Positions 1 to 9,229 of a stretch of DNA of 16,746 nt are shown one piece after another. The notes beneath the pieces are model-generated. The model was not told where the DNA came from, made no database searches, and saw nothing but the letters and a program-made list of their open reading frames with translations. How positions within the stretch are numbered: position 1 is the stretch's first letter; each line of letters opens with the position of its first letter. The translations under genes and the position numbers were made by a program. Origin of the DNA: Saccoglossus kowalevskii. Taxonomy: Eukaryota > Hemichordata > Enteropneusta > Harrimaniidae. The stretch covers positions 2,578 through 19,323 of the forward strand of contig NW_003112467.1 of the NCBI RefSeq assembly GCF_000003605.2, written 5' to 3'.

Positions 1-60
1 CACACTCTTGTTCATGCTAAAGGGCAGAAGTAAATGAGTTAAGCCCATGATAAGTACTTT

Positions 61-1527
61 TGTTGGCATGTAGCACAATTAATATCTGTTGATATTTGAT
101 TCAATACATGTAGCATGTATATTAGCTGTTGATATTTAAGTTGACACATGTAGTATGGATATTATCTGTAGATATATAAGTTGACACATGTAGTATGGAT
201 ATTATCTGTTGATATTTGAGTTGACACATGTAGCATGTATATTAGCTGTTGATATCTAAGTTGACACATGTAGTATGGATATTATCTGTTAATATTTAAG
301 TTGACACATGTAGTATGGATATTATCTGTTGATATTTAAGTTGACACATGTAGTATGGATATTATCTGTTGATATTTAAGTTGACACATATAATATGGGT
401 ATTATCTGTTGATATTTAAGTTGACACATATAATATGGATATCATCTGTTGATATTTAAGTTGACACATGTAGCATGTATATTAGCTGTTGATATTTAAG
501 TTGACACATGTAGTATGGATATTATCTGTTGATATTCATGTTGATACATGTAGTATGGATATTATCTGTTAATATTTAAGTTGACACATATAATATGGAT
601 ATTATCTGTTAATATTTAAGTTGACACATATAATATGGATATTATCTGTTAATATTTAAGTTGACACATGTAATATGGATATTATCTGTTAATATTTAAG
701 TTGACACATGTAATATGGATATTATCTGTTAATATTTAAGTTGACACATATAATATGGATATTATCTGTTGATATTTAAGTTGACACATGTAGTATGGAT
801 ATTATCTGTTTATATTTGTGTTGATACATGTAATATGGATATTATCTGTTAATATTTAAGTTGACACATGTAGTATGGATATTATCTGTTGATATTTAAG
901 TTGACACATGTAGCATGGATATTATCTGTTAATATTTAAGTTAACACATGTAGTATGGATATTATCTGTTGATATTTAAGTTGACACATGTAGTATGGAT
1001 ATTATCTGTTGATATTTAAGTTGACACATGTAGTATGGATATTATCTGTTGATATTTAAGTTGACACATGTAATATGGATATTATCTGTTAATATTTAAG
1101 TTGACACATGTAGTATGGATATTATCTGTTGATATTCAAGTTGATACATGTAGTATGGATATTATCTGTTGATATTTAAGTTGACACATGTAGTATGGAT
1201 ATTATCTGTTTATATTTGTGTTGATACATGTAGTATGGATATTATCTGTTGATATTTAAGTTGACACATGTAGTATGGATATTATCTGTTGATATATAAG
1301 TTGACACATGTAGTATGGATATTATCTGTTGATATTTAAGTTGACACATGTAGTATGGATATTATCTGTTTATACTTGTGTTGATACATGTAGTATGGAT
1401 ATTATCTGTTGATATTTAAGTTGACACATGTAGTATGGATATTATCTGTTGATATTTGAGTTGATACATGTAGTATGGATATTATCTGTTGGTATTTGAG
1501 TTGATACATGTAGTATGGATATTATCT
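61..1527. repeat. 40-bp tandem minisatellite, 36 full units plus a partial
   Basis: A 40-bp unit (TTGACACATGTAGTATGGAT followed by ATTATCTGTTGATATTTAAG) repeats head to tail from 61 to 1527. Unit starts fall at 61, 101, 141 and so on to 1501, with no net insertion or deletion. Variation is by substitution only: TAGCATGTAT/ATTAGC units at 101, 221 and 461; ACATATAATATGG units at 381, 421, 581, 621 and 741; and TTGATACATG units preceded by TATATTTGTG or TATACTTGTG at 821, 1221 and 1381. The first unit is the most diverged, as expected at an array edge. The period is not a multiple of three and every frame contains stops, so the array does not code for protein. It could be an independent satellite or the tandem core of a larger mobile element; no element ends were recognised. 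Confidence 0.97.
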
Positions 1528-1780
1528 CATATGTTTTCTATTTTAAAAGATGGAAAATGAAATGTAATTCAAAATAGTGAGATATTTGTGCTTACAAATT
1601 GTAATAAAATATTCATAATGTGCCTGACAATTGCAATTGCAATCTGTTTCATATTTACTGCACCTCATGTTACACCACTGCTAGCTGACATGATCTAATG
1701 TATTTGGACAGCTTTGAACAAAGAGACTGACCTTAACAAGCACTCCTGACATGTTGATGGTGGCTCACACCAATTATGTA
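1528..1780. other. Intergenic, no gene seen
   Basis: AT-rich unique-looking sequence between the minisatellite and the inverted-repeat element, without a credible open frame. It holds two 15-base words, ATTCAAAATAGTGAG (about 1568) and ACTGACCTTAACAAG (1726-1740), that recur near 5372 and 5280 in the opposite order. Confidence 0.5.
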
Positions 1781-3491
1781 ATGTAAAACATGTTAAAAAA
1801 GCGACATGAAATTTTAGCGAATTGTGGTGAAACGACGTAATAGCGAAATGTTGATTTAGCGAATGTCTCTCGTCATTGTTGATTTCCTGTTTTCACAATA
1901 CTTGGCTGTCATGTGCCAAAACAAATGCGCAGTTATCCCCTCCATAAAACAAAGAAAAACTGTCAAGTGTGGAATTTATTTTTTTTGGATTACTGTATAC
2001 AAATCCCCAAGCCTTGGCTATTTTGAATTTATAATATGGAAGGGTCCAGAAAAAATAGCTAGACAAACAATGATTGGTAGAACTGAAAAAGGGGGAATTT
2101 CAATGCCAGATGTTAACGCCATTTATACAGCTCAGCGTATTAATTGGTTAAGGAGGATGTGTGATAAAAATATAGGTCATCCTTGGAAAAACAATTTTCA
2201 ACAAGCAGCTTGAAAAAGTTGGAGGCATTCACTTTCTTTTGAGATGTAATTTCAACCTGAAAAAATTTAATATAAGGGTGTCGAGAAGCCTTGAATCAAT
2301 GCTAAATGAATGGACTAAAATTAAAACAAAAATGTCAATTGAACAAGAACCAAATGAATTACAGAAGATAATATGGAATAATGAAAAAATCTTATTTGCA
2401 GGAAAATCAATATTTTTCAAAGAATTTGTAGAAAGGGAAATAATATATGTGGGACAACTTTTTAAAACTCCTGTAGAATTAAGGACATGGAAGGACTTAT
2501 TACAGAATGGAATCCCACAGAATTATATTGGTTTGGCATTATCAATGCCATTCCACATGAATGGAAAACTAATGTAAACAGAAAGAAACTACAAAATTTT
2601 GAAATAACTGAAGAAATTATACAGGTGCAAATAGGTAATATAAATGTTCATTTAAATGATTGTAACACTAGGAATATTACGAAAAAGCTTGTAGAATTTT
2701 ATTTTATACCACCAAGATCTGAACTGTATTTCACCTTGACATTGAATGCACAAATAGATTGCTGGTTAGCATTATATTCACTACCATTTATAAAAACAAT
2801 TGACACAAAATTGAGAACTTTTCAGTTTAAGATTTTACACAATGTACTGCCAACAAATGTATTATTGGCGAAATTCAAACCATGTCTTGTTGAATCTTCA
2901 AAGTGTTCCTTTTGCGGAAAACAGGATGAATTCTGGGATGTTTTTTACATGCTGAGGGGAAGGAAAATGGGATTGGTAAATACACTTAATCCCATACAGG
3001 TTATCCTTGGAGATGAAGATTTTTCCATTCTCTTAAATTTTACATTATTGGCCAGATATTACATATACAGTGCAAGGTGTAAAAAACAGAAGCCGGATTT
3101 AATGGCTTATAGAAAATACATGCAAAATGTTCAAAGTATAGAATTTCATATTGCAATCAAAAAAAAAAAAAAATTAAAAGGACACCTTAAAAAATGGGGA
3201 AATTTTCTGAAAGTTATGGGTTAGACTGATGTAATAAATGTACCTGAGGTCATTAAAGCTAGTTATAAACCAAGTATTGGAACATATAAATGAGCAAGAA
3301 AATACAAGAAATGTAATCCTATTTTATTGTGTATTTCAAGTATTGTAATTCATATGAGATACCCCAATAAAATATTACTAAAAACAAACAAAAAATAAAG
3401 TCATTAGCGACATCTTGAATTAGCAGATCAGAGGTCTCTCGCTAAATTCGCTAAAAAGACATGCTTGCGAAGAAAAAGACATGTTTTACAG
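1781..3491. mobile_element. TIR element (MITE-like), split by a LINE insertion
   Basis: The left end TGTAAAACATGT (1782-1793) is the exact inverse of ACATGTTTTACA (3479-3490). Similarity continues inward: after a variable stretch, TTTTAGCGAATT on the left (about 1814) matches the inverse of AATTCGCTAAAA on the right (about 3445). TA dinucleotides flank both ends (1779-1780 and 3492-3493), as in Tc1/mariner-type insertions. Without the LINE the element would be about 180 bp, rich in TAGCGA/TCGCTA motifs and without coding capacity. Reading across the proposed insertion site gives a continuous TAGCGA-rich interior, which supports a single element interrupted later. The superfamily is inferred from the TA duplication only. 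Confidence 0.72.
1878..3399 (+). pseudogene. 5'-truncated, frameshifted L1/Tx1-like LINE ORF2 remnant
   Basis: This is the C-terminal part of a non-LTR retrotransposon polyprotein, downstream of the reverse transcriptase core. From about 1980 frame 3 carries a recognisable block: IIWKGPEKIARQ, then GGISMPDV, then a tryptophan-rich INWLRRM segment. A stop at 2211-2213 ends it. Frame 1 continues from 2221 (GGIHFLLRCNF, then IIWNNEKILFAGKSIF). Near 2490-2530 the similarity returns to frame 3 (ELYWFGIINAIPHEWK, later LPFIKTIDTKLRTFQFKILH) and ends at the stop 3222-3224. The terminal zinc knuckle is damaged: CSFC is present at 2904-2915, but the expected downstream His and Cys are missing. A 3' UTR with AATAAA (3366-3371) and an A-rich tail (about 3380-3399) follow. 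GTCATT at 1872-1877 and 3400-3405 fits a 6-bp target duplication. The 5' limit is uncertain, because about 1878-1975 is not recognisable as LINE. The copy is dead. Confidence 0.85.
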
Positions 3492-4391
3492 TATATCATG
3501 CAAATGCTATACAAGTCTGCATTAAGCAGTACATGCTCGGTTTAGTACATGCCTGGACATCTGCATATAGGGGAACAAACCAGTGCAGACACTTTCAGGT
3601 TCTGTGCAAAGAGGCATAAAGCATGTAAAATTAAGTACACATTCTTCAACCAACTGTACCATGACTTGATCAGTGCCTACAGCGAGGTCGGTGTTGTGTG
3701 TCAATGCTCTGTCATTTAAATAAATGCTGGTTAAGGGAAAAACAATGTGGTCACAACCATTATATTGACACAGAAACACAAACTAAACAATTTAGTTCAC
3801 TGCAGTCTTCAATGCTTGGATACTGACTTCTCCTCTTACCTGCATGTATCATCTACTTTACGTAGAGTGCAGTTTCGACTGACATTCTGCCTGCCACATA
3901 GACAATTTAAGTTTCATTCAGATTATTGCCAAGAAACCTGGTAAAGATGAGGGCATTTCTTGCTTTGCTAGATATGGGTGCCATCACTATCACCAACAAC
4001 TAATCCTGTTATTTAGGATCACTTATTTATGATTTCAAAGGAAACAGGAAACCTAACAGCATGGTTTGTCACATCTCAACCTATGGGTCAACCTGAAGTC
4101 AAGGTATTTGCTTTGGTCACATGTGTTTGGCAGTGATCAGATGTGTATGCTAGTGGTCAGTCACTCTTGGTGTCATTAGGGAAATCTGATCTGGCAATAC
4201 ACATGCTGAATCTTTCGTCCCTCAGACATGTGTTACAACAAATTCATTCCACCCTTATAGTTTTGATTCTAACAGCATAGCAGAGACGTGTTGAGTGGCC
4301 CACATTATGGGTCAACAGACATAAGGGCGCCCAATTAATCAAACAACAGTAGTTAATGACGAGAATGGTCAGTTGAAGTGTATTTCATTAA
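3492..4391. other. Intergenic, no gene seen
   Basis: No open frame with recognisable protein similarity on either strand. The 65-85 residue frames here have random-looking composition and no domain. An 11-base word TATGGGTCAAC occurs twice (about 4082 and 4306), which may be chance. Confidence 0.5.
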
Positions 4392-4416
4392 ATATATATA
4401 TATATATATATATATA
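4392..4416. repeat. (AT)n microsatellite
   Basis: About 12 uninterrupted AT dinucleotides in an otherwise gene-free region. Likely length-polymorphic. Confidence 0.95.
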
Positions 4417-5228
4417 ATTGTTAAACCATACATGTAGCTACTTGGAACCACCCTAGTCATTGCTTTTTAAATGCAGTATTCGCTCTATTAGCAGCACATT
4501 TGCTTACTGTAAGTATAAAAGACAAAGTGGTCAAAATAATTTCATTGATTTTGCATGCAATAATTACAATATTTGCTTTATGTGTATTGAAGATGTGCTT
4601 CTAATATTCCTTAACAGTATTCCTTATTTGTGCTTTATGTCCTCAATACCTTCAGTGCATGGAAGTATTTTCTAAGCTTTCTGTATTTCATCTTTTTCCA
4701 ATTTGAAAATTGTTACGTTTGCACTAATGGTCGTCAGTGTTAATTTACATGGTATTTGGAACCATCATTTCTGGGTGATTACTGTGGCATAGTACAGGCA
4801 AATGTTTTACCAAGTTCGGTTACCAATGTCATACTCATCCGTGATAAATATATTTTGATGCTTATGAATTATGCCTTACGATGTTTAATCCATCTCTAAA
4901 ATATTTTTTTTTGATGGAATGTTCACAGTTGATGTAACAGTCGATTCAATCTTCATAACCTCATTATCATTAATAGTAAGAAGACACAAGTGCTGACATG
5001 TACCCTTTTGAAGTTCATGCTGTTAATAGTTTTCTCCCTGCAATTTCGTTCATACTAATTGACAAATGTCACATGTCTCAGTGCAGTCCTTGACATCTTT
5101 ATTTATGTGCGGCCAATGAACGCAGTCTTTGGCTCTTTTTAAATGTCAAATAATATATTGCATCATATCATCTCTGATGATCTTTGGTATTCGATTTCGT
5201 CTTTTCCATTCTGTATATTTAATTCATC
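4417..5228. other. Intergenic, no gene seen
   Basis: AT-rich sequence. The longest frame (from 4460, 71 residues) has no recognisable domain. No repeat or hairpin stood out. Confidence 0.5.
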
Positions 5229-5357
5229 ATGGTGACAAACGTAGAAATAACATACCCAACTGTAGATTACAGGGAGACTACTGACCTTAACAAGACAAAT
5301 ACAACTGAGTACACAACATTAGTAAAAGAAAAATATATGGAACCAAAGTTTACATAA
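5229..5357 (+). other. 42-residue open frame with tyrosine-motif-like tail; possible exon fossil
   Basis: An ATG frame of 42 codons ending in TAA. It is acidic, threonine-rich and holds four tyrosines in contexts ITYPTV, VDYRET, TEYTTL and KEKYMEP. ITYPTV fits the ITIM consensus (I/V/L/S-x-Y-x-x-L/V), and TEYTTL resembles an ITSM/ITIM. Such spacing is typical of the cytoplasmic tail of a membrane receptor, usually in a terminal exon. An in-frame stop (5220-5222) lies just upstream, so it cannot extend 5' without splicing; a possible acceptor AG is at 5242-5243. No signal peptide, membrane segment or neighbouring exon was found. A shorter relative (KETDLNKHS then stop) can be read at about 1723-1752. 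It may be a duplicated terminal exon, a pseudogene piece, or chance. Confidence 0.25.
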
Positions 5358-6130
5358 ATTGATATTCGGTGATTCAAAATAGTGAGCACATCCTGTTCCA
5401 AACGTGGCATGATGCCATCTGAGTTATTCATTAACATGTAGCTTTGCTTTGCACTTTGTTCTGTATTACAGTTTTATTATTTTTTTTTACCATTATTTGG
5501 ATTCACTATTTTAACTTTGGCGTGTGTCTTTTAAATTTTACTGATTTGCGGTAGAACTTGCTTTAGAAAAACGTTTGCAGTCACTCATAGACTTCACTTC
5601 CAGACTGTTCGCCATTTTCAGTTATACTGTAGATTTGTCTAGGTTTCTGTTTTTATTTATTTGTGTGTGCGCACTGTGATGCAAGTATTCATTTTATTAT
5701 ATGGGCATTGCTTGCCATATGCAGAACATTTTTGCCTCCCTCCCTCCTTTCCTTGCTGACGTCTTATTTGAACTGGTAGTATCAATCTATTTTCCCAATA
5801 GTTTCCTATGACAAATAGAAATTCAACATATTCGAAGGCATTTCTCTTGGTTTCGATCCACATCTCTCTACACCCCATGCTTCAGTCACTGATATCACAA
5901 ATTAGTCTATTCATTTTCACCAATAAATATATTCAAATCAACGGTTTCAGTCTTTAATTTGGATTACAGTTTAATCAAATTATTTTAATATGTCTTCTAG
6001 CTTCTGCTAAATATCATTCTTTCGAATCTTTCTTCCCCATCTTTACTAATGAGATGAAGATTGGTATAGCTTGAATACTTTGTTTTGAATGTATTTTATT
6101 ACTAGGTGTACCATAAAACACAATTGCACT
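5358..6130. other. Intergenic, no gene seen
   Basis: AT-rich sequence with a CT-rich patch near 5737-5753. The minus-strand frame over 5657-5878 has no recognisable domain. No mobile-element ends were recognised. Confidence 0.5.
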
Positions 6131-6332
6131 GATTTCATTTACATTTCATTTAATTTAAGTGTTCGGAGAAGCCATGGTATTCTTAGATGAACTCAGTCAC
6201 TGAATGCCACACTGAGCATGGCATTTGGACAGTATGTGTTATCATTGCTGAGTGTGGCTGGTGACCACAGAATTTAAACCGGCAATTTGGCAATGCTTGG
6301 CTGGCAAGTTAACTATTAAGCCACACTTCATA
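6131..6332 (-). mobile_element. tRNA-derived SINE remnant
   Basis: Read on the minus strand, this begins with a tRNA-like head holding both RNA polymerase III internal promoter boxes. The A-box-like TGGCTTAATAGTTAAC lies at about 6307-6323 (complement), and the B-box-like GGTTTAAATTC at about 6270-6280. Their spacing, about 43 bases, is that of a tRNA gene. The T-stem pairs only partly, so this is not a functional tRNA. About 100 bases of non-tRNA body follow, then an A-rich AAAT/GAAAT tail (about 6131-6160), which is the normal SINE order. No clear target duplication was found, so the limits are approximate. The family cannot be named from memory. Confidence 0.62.
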
Positions 6333-6943
6333 ATGTAACTGGAACTGGTCTTCATGTAGATTATGATTTCAAACACCTTGCAATAGTCTTAGAAGTAGCA
6401 GTATACTCAAACTATATGGACATGTATAAATGGTCGTCTGCTTTTCAAACAGTATCACATTGTGAATATGCAACTTCAAATCAGAATTTCCGCAATTAAG
6501 AGTTAGTATCATGTACCAATTAAAGTAGTTGTCTCCTAGTTACTTATCTTCTTCTTGATTTGGTTATAACTACCCAGGCATTATATATATCTGGCACACT
6601 TGGTAAAACAAAGAGTTTCCCATGATGCAGCAAAGGTCAGATTATTGCAGTTATTTGAGGAAATATGGTGTTTGACCATGATAGCAGTGATGATGGAAAT
6701 GTTTCCTGTTGTGGTACCAGTGATGGTGCTAACATAAACGGCATTGTAATGTGAATTGTACAGCCGCAGTGTAAAGTTTTACTAACAAAAATTATATTTC
6801 TGGACAACGTTTAGTGTGGTTGTATTAAATTGGTTGTGTTTTTAAAATTAGTAATAGCTAAGGGGATTTTAGAACACGTCAACTATTTCCGCCAAGTCAA
6901 TGGTGACGTATACAGAGGAAACCCTTCAAACGTTTTCAAACCC
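6333..6943. other. Intergenic, no gene seen
   Basis: No credible coding frame on either strand and no repeat recognised. Confidence 0.5.
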
Positions 6944-7035
6944 AGAAACTGCTAGTCTGGTCTGGTCCCCTGACCCTATTTTCTTAACCACCCTCAGCGT
7001 TGAAATTGGAGCAGGGGACCAGACTAAGAAACTGC
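6944..7035. mobile_element. 74-bp inverted-repeat element with 9-bp target duplication
   Basis: The element 6953-7026 starts with TAGTCTGGTC and ends with the exact inverse GACCAGACTA. The pairing extends to CCCTG/CAGGG if a 5-base TGGTC duplication on the left arm is bulged out. AGAAACTGC flanks it directly on both sides (6944-6952 and 7027-7035). Abutting target duplications plus terminal inverted repeats are the signature of a cut-and-paste transposon. A 9-bp duplication suits Mutator-like or Merlin-like transposases. It has no coding capacity and can fold into a hairpin with a loop of about 40 bases. Confidence 0.75.
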
Positions 7036-7141
7036 TTAATATTTGCCTGATTTGATTGTGGTTGTGGTTTAAATGTGTCGACGATACAATTTTTATTCAG
7101 TTTGTGTTTTTACAAAGTTAAACTGTGTATCACTGCCTAAA

Positions 7142-7480
7142 ATTCAGATATCATTTGGCTTTGACGTCATCGCGGGTCTAAGGAGTGTCCTTCCTTTTCG
7201 TACTTAGTGCTCGCACAGGGGGAAACGCCGTCAGTTGACAAGCCCCATTATCATGACATTTATTTGGTTGGGCGGAAACCATGGAAACCATTAAACCAGA
7301 TGAAAACTCTACTTAAGGACGAATTATGGATACACCTTAATCGTTCACTTGAGAAGTTGTGATACGAAAACTACGAAAAAGCCGGGGAGTAATAGATTGG
7401 TCGAGGCTAACCTTCGACCACAGCGGATTTGACAACGGGGCGCCCTCTGTGTCAGACATACCGGCTCTAAAATCAATCGT
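7142..7480. promoter_or_regulatory. GC-richer segment with consensus CRE; possible promoter or enhancer
   Basis: This stretch is visibly richer in G, C and CpG than its surroundings. It holds a perfect TGACGTCA (about 7162-7169), the CREB/ATF palindrome, followed by CGCGGG. A hairpin-forming TGGTCGAGG/CCTTCGACCA pair lies at 7398-7420. No transcript is predicted from it on either strand, and it sits about 1.7 kb upstream of WDR74. It could be a distal element or the promoter of a gene or non-coding RNA not recognised here. Confidence 0.25.
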
Positions 7481-8258
7481 TTTTACGATTTCTGTATTTC
7501 CGTATCATGAACACAAATATTAGCGTATTTTTAAATTTAAAATTCTTAAAACTTCTTCATATCACATTCGGTTGTTGTTCTGTGCTATTTTTTCGACGAT
7601 GAACTTGCTGCCCTCGGTGAAGAATTTAAGAGAACATATACTGATTCATACTCGTATGACATGACGATGAGGGAAGTGTAGCTAGGTAAGGCCGGATGCT
7701 GCAGTAATGAATGAAATAAATGCAGAACGATATCTGCTACGCATATTTAAGTGCTGCACCAACCGGTTTCTTTTTACAATGCTACATTGACGTGAAAAAT
7801 ACGGTTCTTTGAATATTTTTTTTCGCCGTTCATGTGCACGATGACACATAATAAATACCGTAACAGCAAATAGATATGATTTCAATTAATTATTATTATC
7901 ACACCATATGCGTACCGTCGACCATGTTTTGGTCAACCAACAGATCGACGAATGAGGGCGTGATTTCAGCACGAGCCGATTGGGTCCTGATGTGAGTCCC
8001 AACTAAAGTGAAAGCAACTGCTGTAATCCCTTTTCAAAAATGAACGATTAACAATTTCAACACGTGAAAGTAGTAAGGGAAAATAAAGTTTATATTTATG
8101 ATGCTATTTGTCTCCGGTGCAAAACAAATGACGTTGAAAATAATTATCGTTGTGCATTATTTTGCCAGTTTGTTTTGAATATTTGAGAATAAGGTTTATT
8201 CAGATTGGGTAATAGTATCTAGATTCCAGGCCTTCTGTCTAACTATTTTCATCATCAA
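7481..8258. other. Intergenic, no gene seen
   Basis: No credible gene. The 67-residue minus-strand frame at 7682-7885 shows no domain. A short GTCGAC-centred patch near 7917 is unremarkable. Confidence 0.5.
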
Positions 8259-8280
8259 ATGTTAACCCGGAGGTTAACAT
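8259..8280. repeat. Perfect 9-bp inverted repeat, 4-base loop
   Basis: ATGTTAACC, loop CGGA, GGTTAACAT. A compact palindrome that could form a hairpin or bind a dimeric factor. Function is unknown. Confidence 0.7.
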
Positions 8281-9055
8281 CATTGAAAAACTTGTTGCAT
8301 TTATCTTTCAAGGTTTTGCACTACGTAACTGTGATTTTTTGTTGTTGTAATATTTTTGGCTTATGACCTTGGAATGTTTTGAGTAAAGACGATATATATA
8401 AACAAAATACATCGATGTTCAAATAAAAGTGTGCCTCGACCAATCAAATCTCTGCTCTCTTCGAACGGCTTCTATAATCCGTGGCAGCGACATTATTCAT
8501 TCATCCTGTGATTAATGGTGTAATTCACTGAAGAAATATTGTACACTGACATAAGATTCGTGTGATTGTATACACGATGTTTTTTTCCTCTTCTGGTCTA
8601 AAGTCATTCAAGTGATGAAATTAAAAAGAGCTGGAGATAGTAGGTTACTTTGTCTAACTCTTCTATTTAGATAAACATATCCAGCGCAGTCGTCTCTGTT
8701 CATCACACAACTAGATAGTTTTTTTTTTGTGTGTGTAAAATATTCACTTTTAGATGGATGAACCAAAACTTGGCAGAAATGACCATATCTTGCACGTGTT
8801 TTATGTGCCAACGTTTTTAAGTGTTCCCTGCAAAACACAAGGGGTTGGATAGGAAAGCACCATTCTGATTTTGTACGATCATGTATGCACGAAAAAAGCA
8901 AATAAAACATCTGTGCAAAAATATTGAAATCATGTTTAACCCTCAAAATCTTATCTGTTTACAGAGACCTGCCACAAAATACAGCTGATATATTTATCAA
9001 TACATCACGTCGGAAACACGCGATACTATCGGTATAACAAATACCAACAGGCATT
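8281..9055. other. Upstream flank of WDR74, no gene seen
   Basis: AT-rich sequence with no recognised coding frame. The minus-strand frame 8608-8946 (112 residues) has no recognisable domain and is judged random. Confidence 0.5.
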
Positions 9056-9136
9056 TTGAAATTGAAGTCCAATTACCCATAGTATTCTTTTCTCAACGAT
9101 TACACGCCACTGACGGCAGGCGAGTATATTTTACAG
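9056..9136 (+). repeat. Promoter-proximal segment duplicated in intron 1 (copy A)
   Basis: From TTGAAATTGAAGTCC to GTATATTTTACAG, this segment recurs at 11071-11190 in the same orientation. The first 35 bases are identical, and the last 46 differ at two sites. Copy A lacks 39 bases present in the other copy, at a TTT microhomology junction. It ends 38 bases before the start codon, so it lies in the core promoter or 5' UTR of WDR74. Confidence 0.9.
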
Positions 9137-9174
9137 TCTTTTGTTTTTATGATTCGACTTCCGGCTAAAACAAG
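9137..9174 (+). promoter_or_regulatory. WDR74: WDR74 core promoter / start context
   Basis: An ETS-type CTTCCGG motif is at 9158-9164, and a YY1-like AAGATGGC (9172-9179) overlaps the start codon. Both are common in TATA-less housekeeping promoters of ribosome-biogenesis genes. The start context CAAGATGG has A at -3 and G at +4, a strong initiation site. The transcription start itself cannot be placed from sequence. Confidence 0.5.
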
Positions 9175-9229
9175 ATGGCTGCGCACAAGAATAACGTGTG
9201 GATCGGGGCTGAAACAGGAATTTTGAAAG
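9175..9229 (+). CDS. WDR74: WDR74 exon 1 (aa 1-18)
   Basis: Starts MAAHKNNVWIGAETGILK and ends one base into the next glycine codon (phase 1). The donor GTATTG is the weakest of the gene. The start fits the family N-terminus and has a strong Kozak context. Confidence 0.93.

Noticed and set aside
381-760. TTGACA with TATAAT-like words resembling bacterial promoters
   Set aside because: The two words are only a few bases apart, they recur as part of the satellite unit, and the host is an animal.
61-1527. CRISPR-like array
   Set aside because: The repeats are directly contiguous without unique spacers, and the window is eukaryotic.
2229-2420. Minus-strand 63-residue frame
   Set aside because: It is the antisense shadow of the LINE remnant on the + strand.
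6265-6329. Functional tRNA gene
   Set aside because: A and B boxes are present, but the T-stem and acceptor pairing are incomplete and the SINE-like body and tail follow, so it is a SINE head.
8608-8946. 112-residue minus-strand protein
   Set aside because: No recognisable domain, no supporting splice signals, and composition as expected of random AT-rich sequence.
8400-9170. U2 snRNA gene next to WDR74, as near the human gene
   Set aside because: No sequence resembling the conserved 5' part of U2 was seen on either strand upstream of exon 1.
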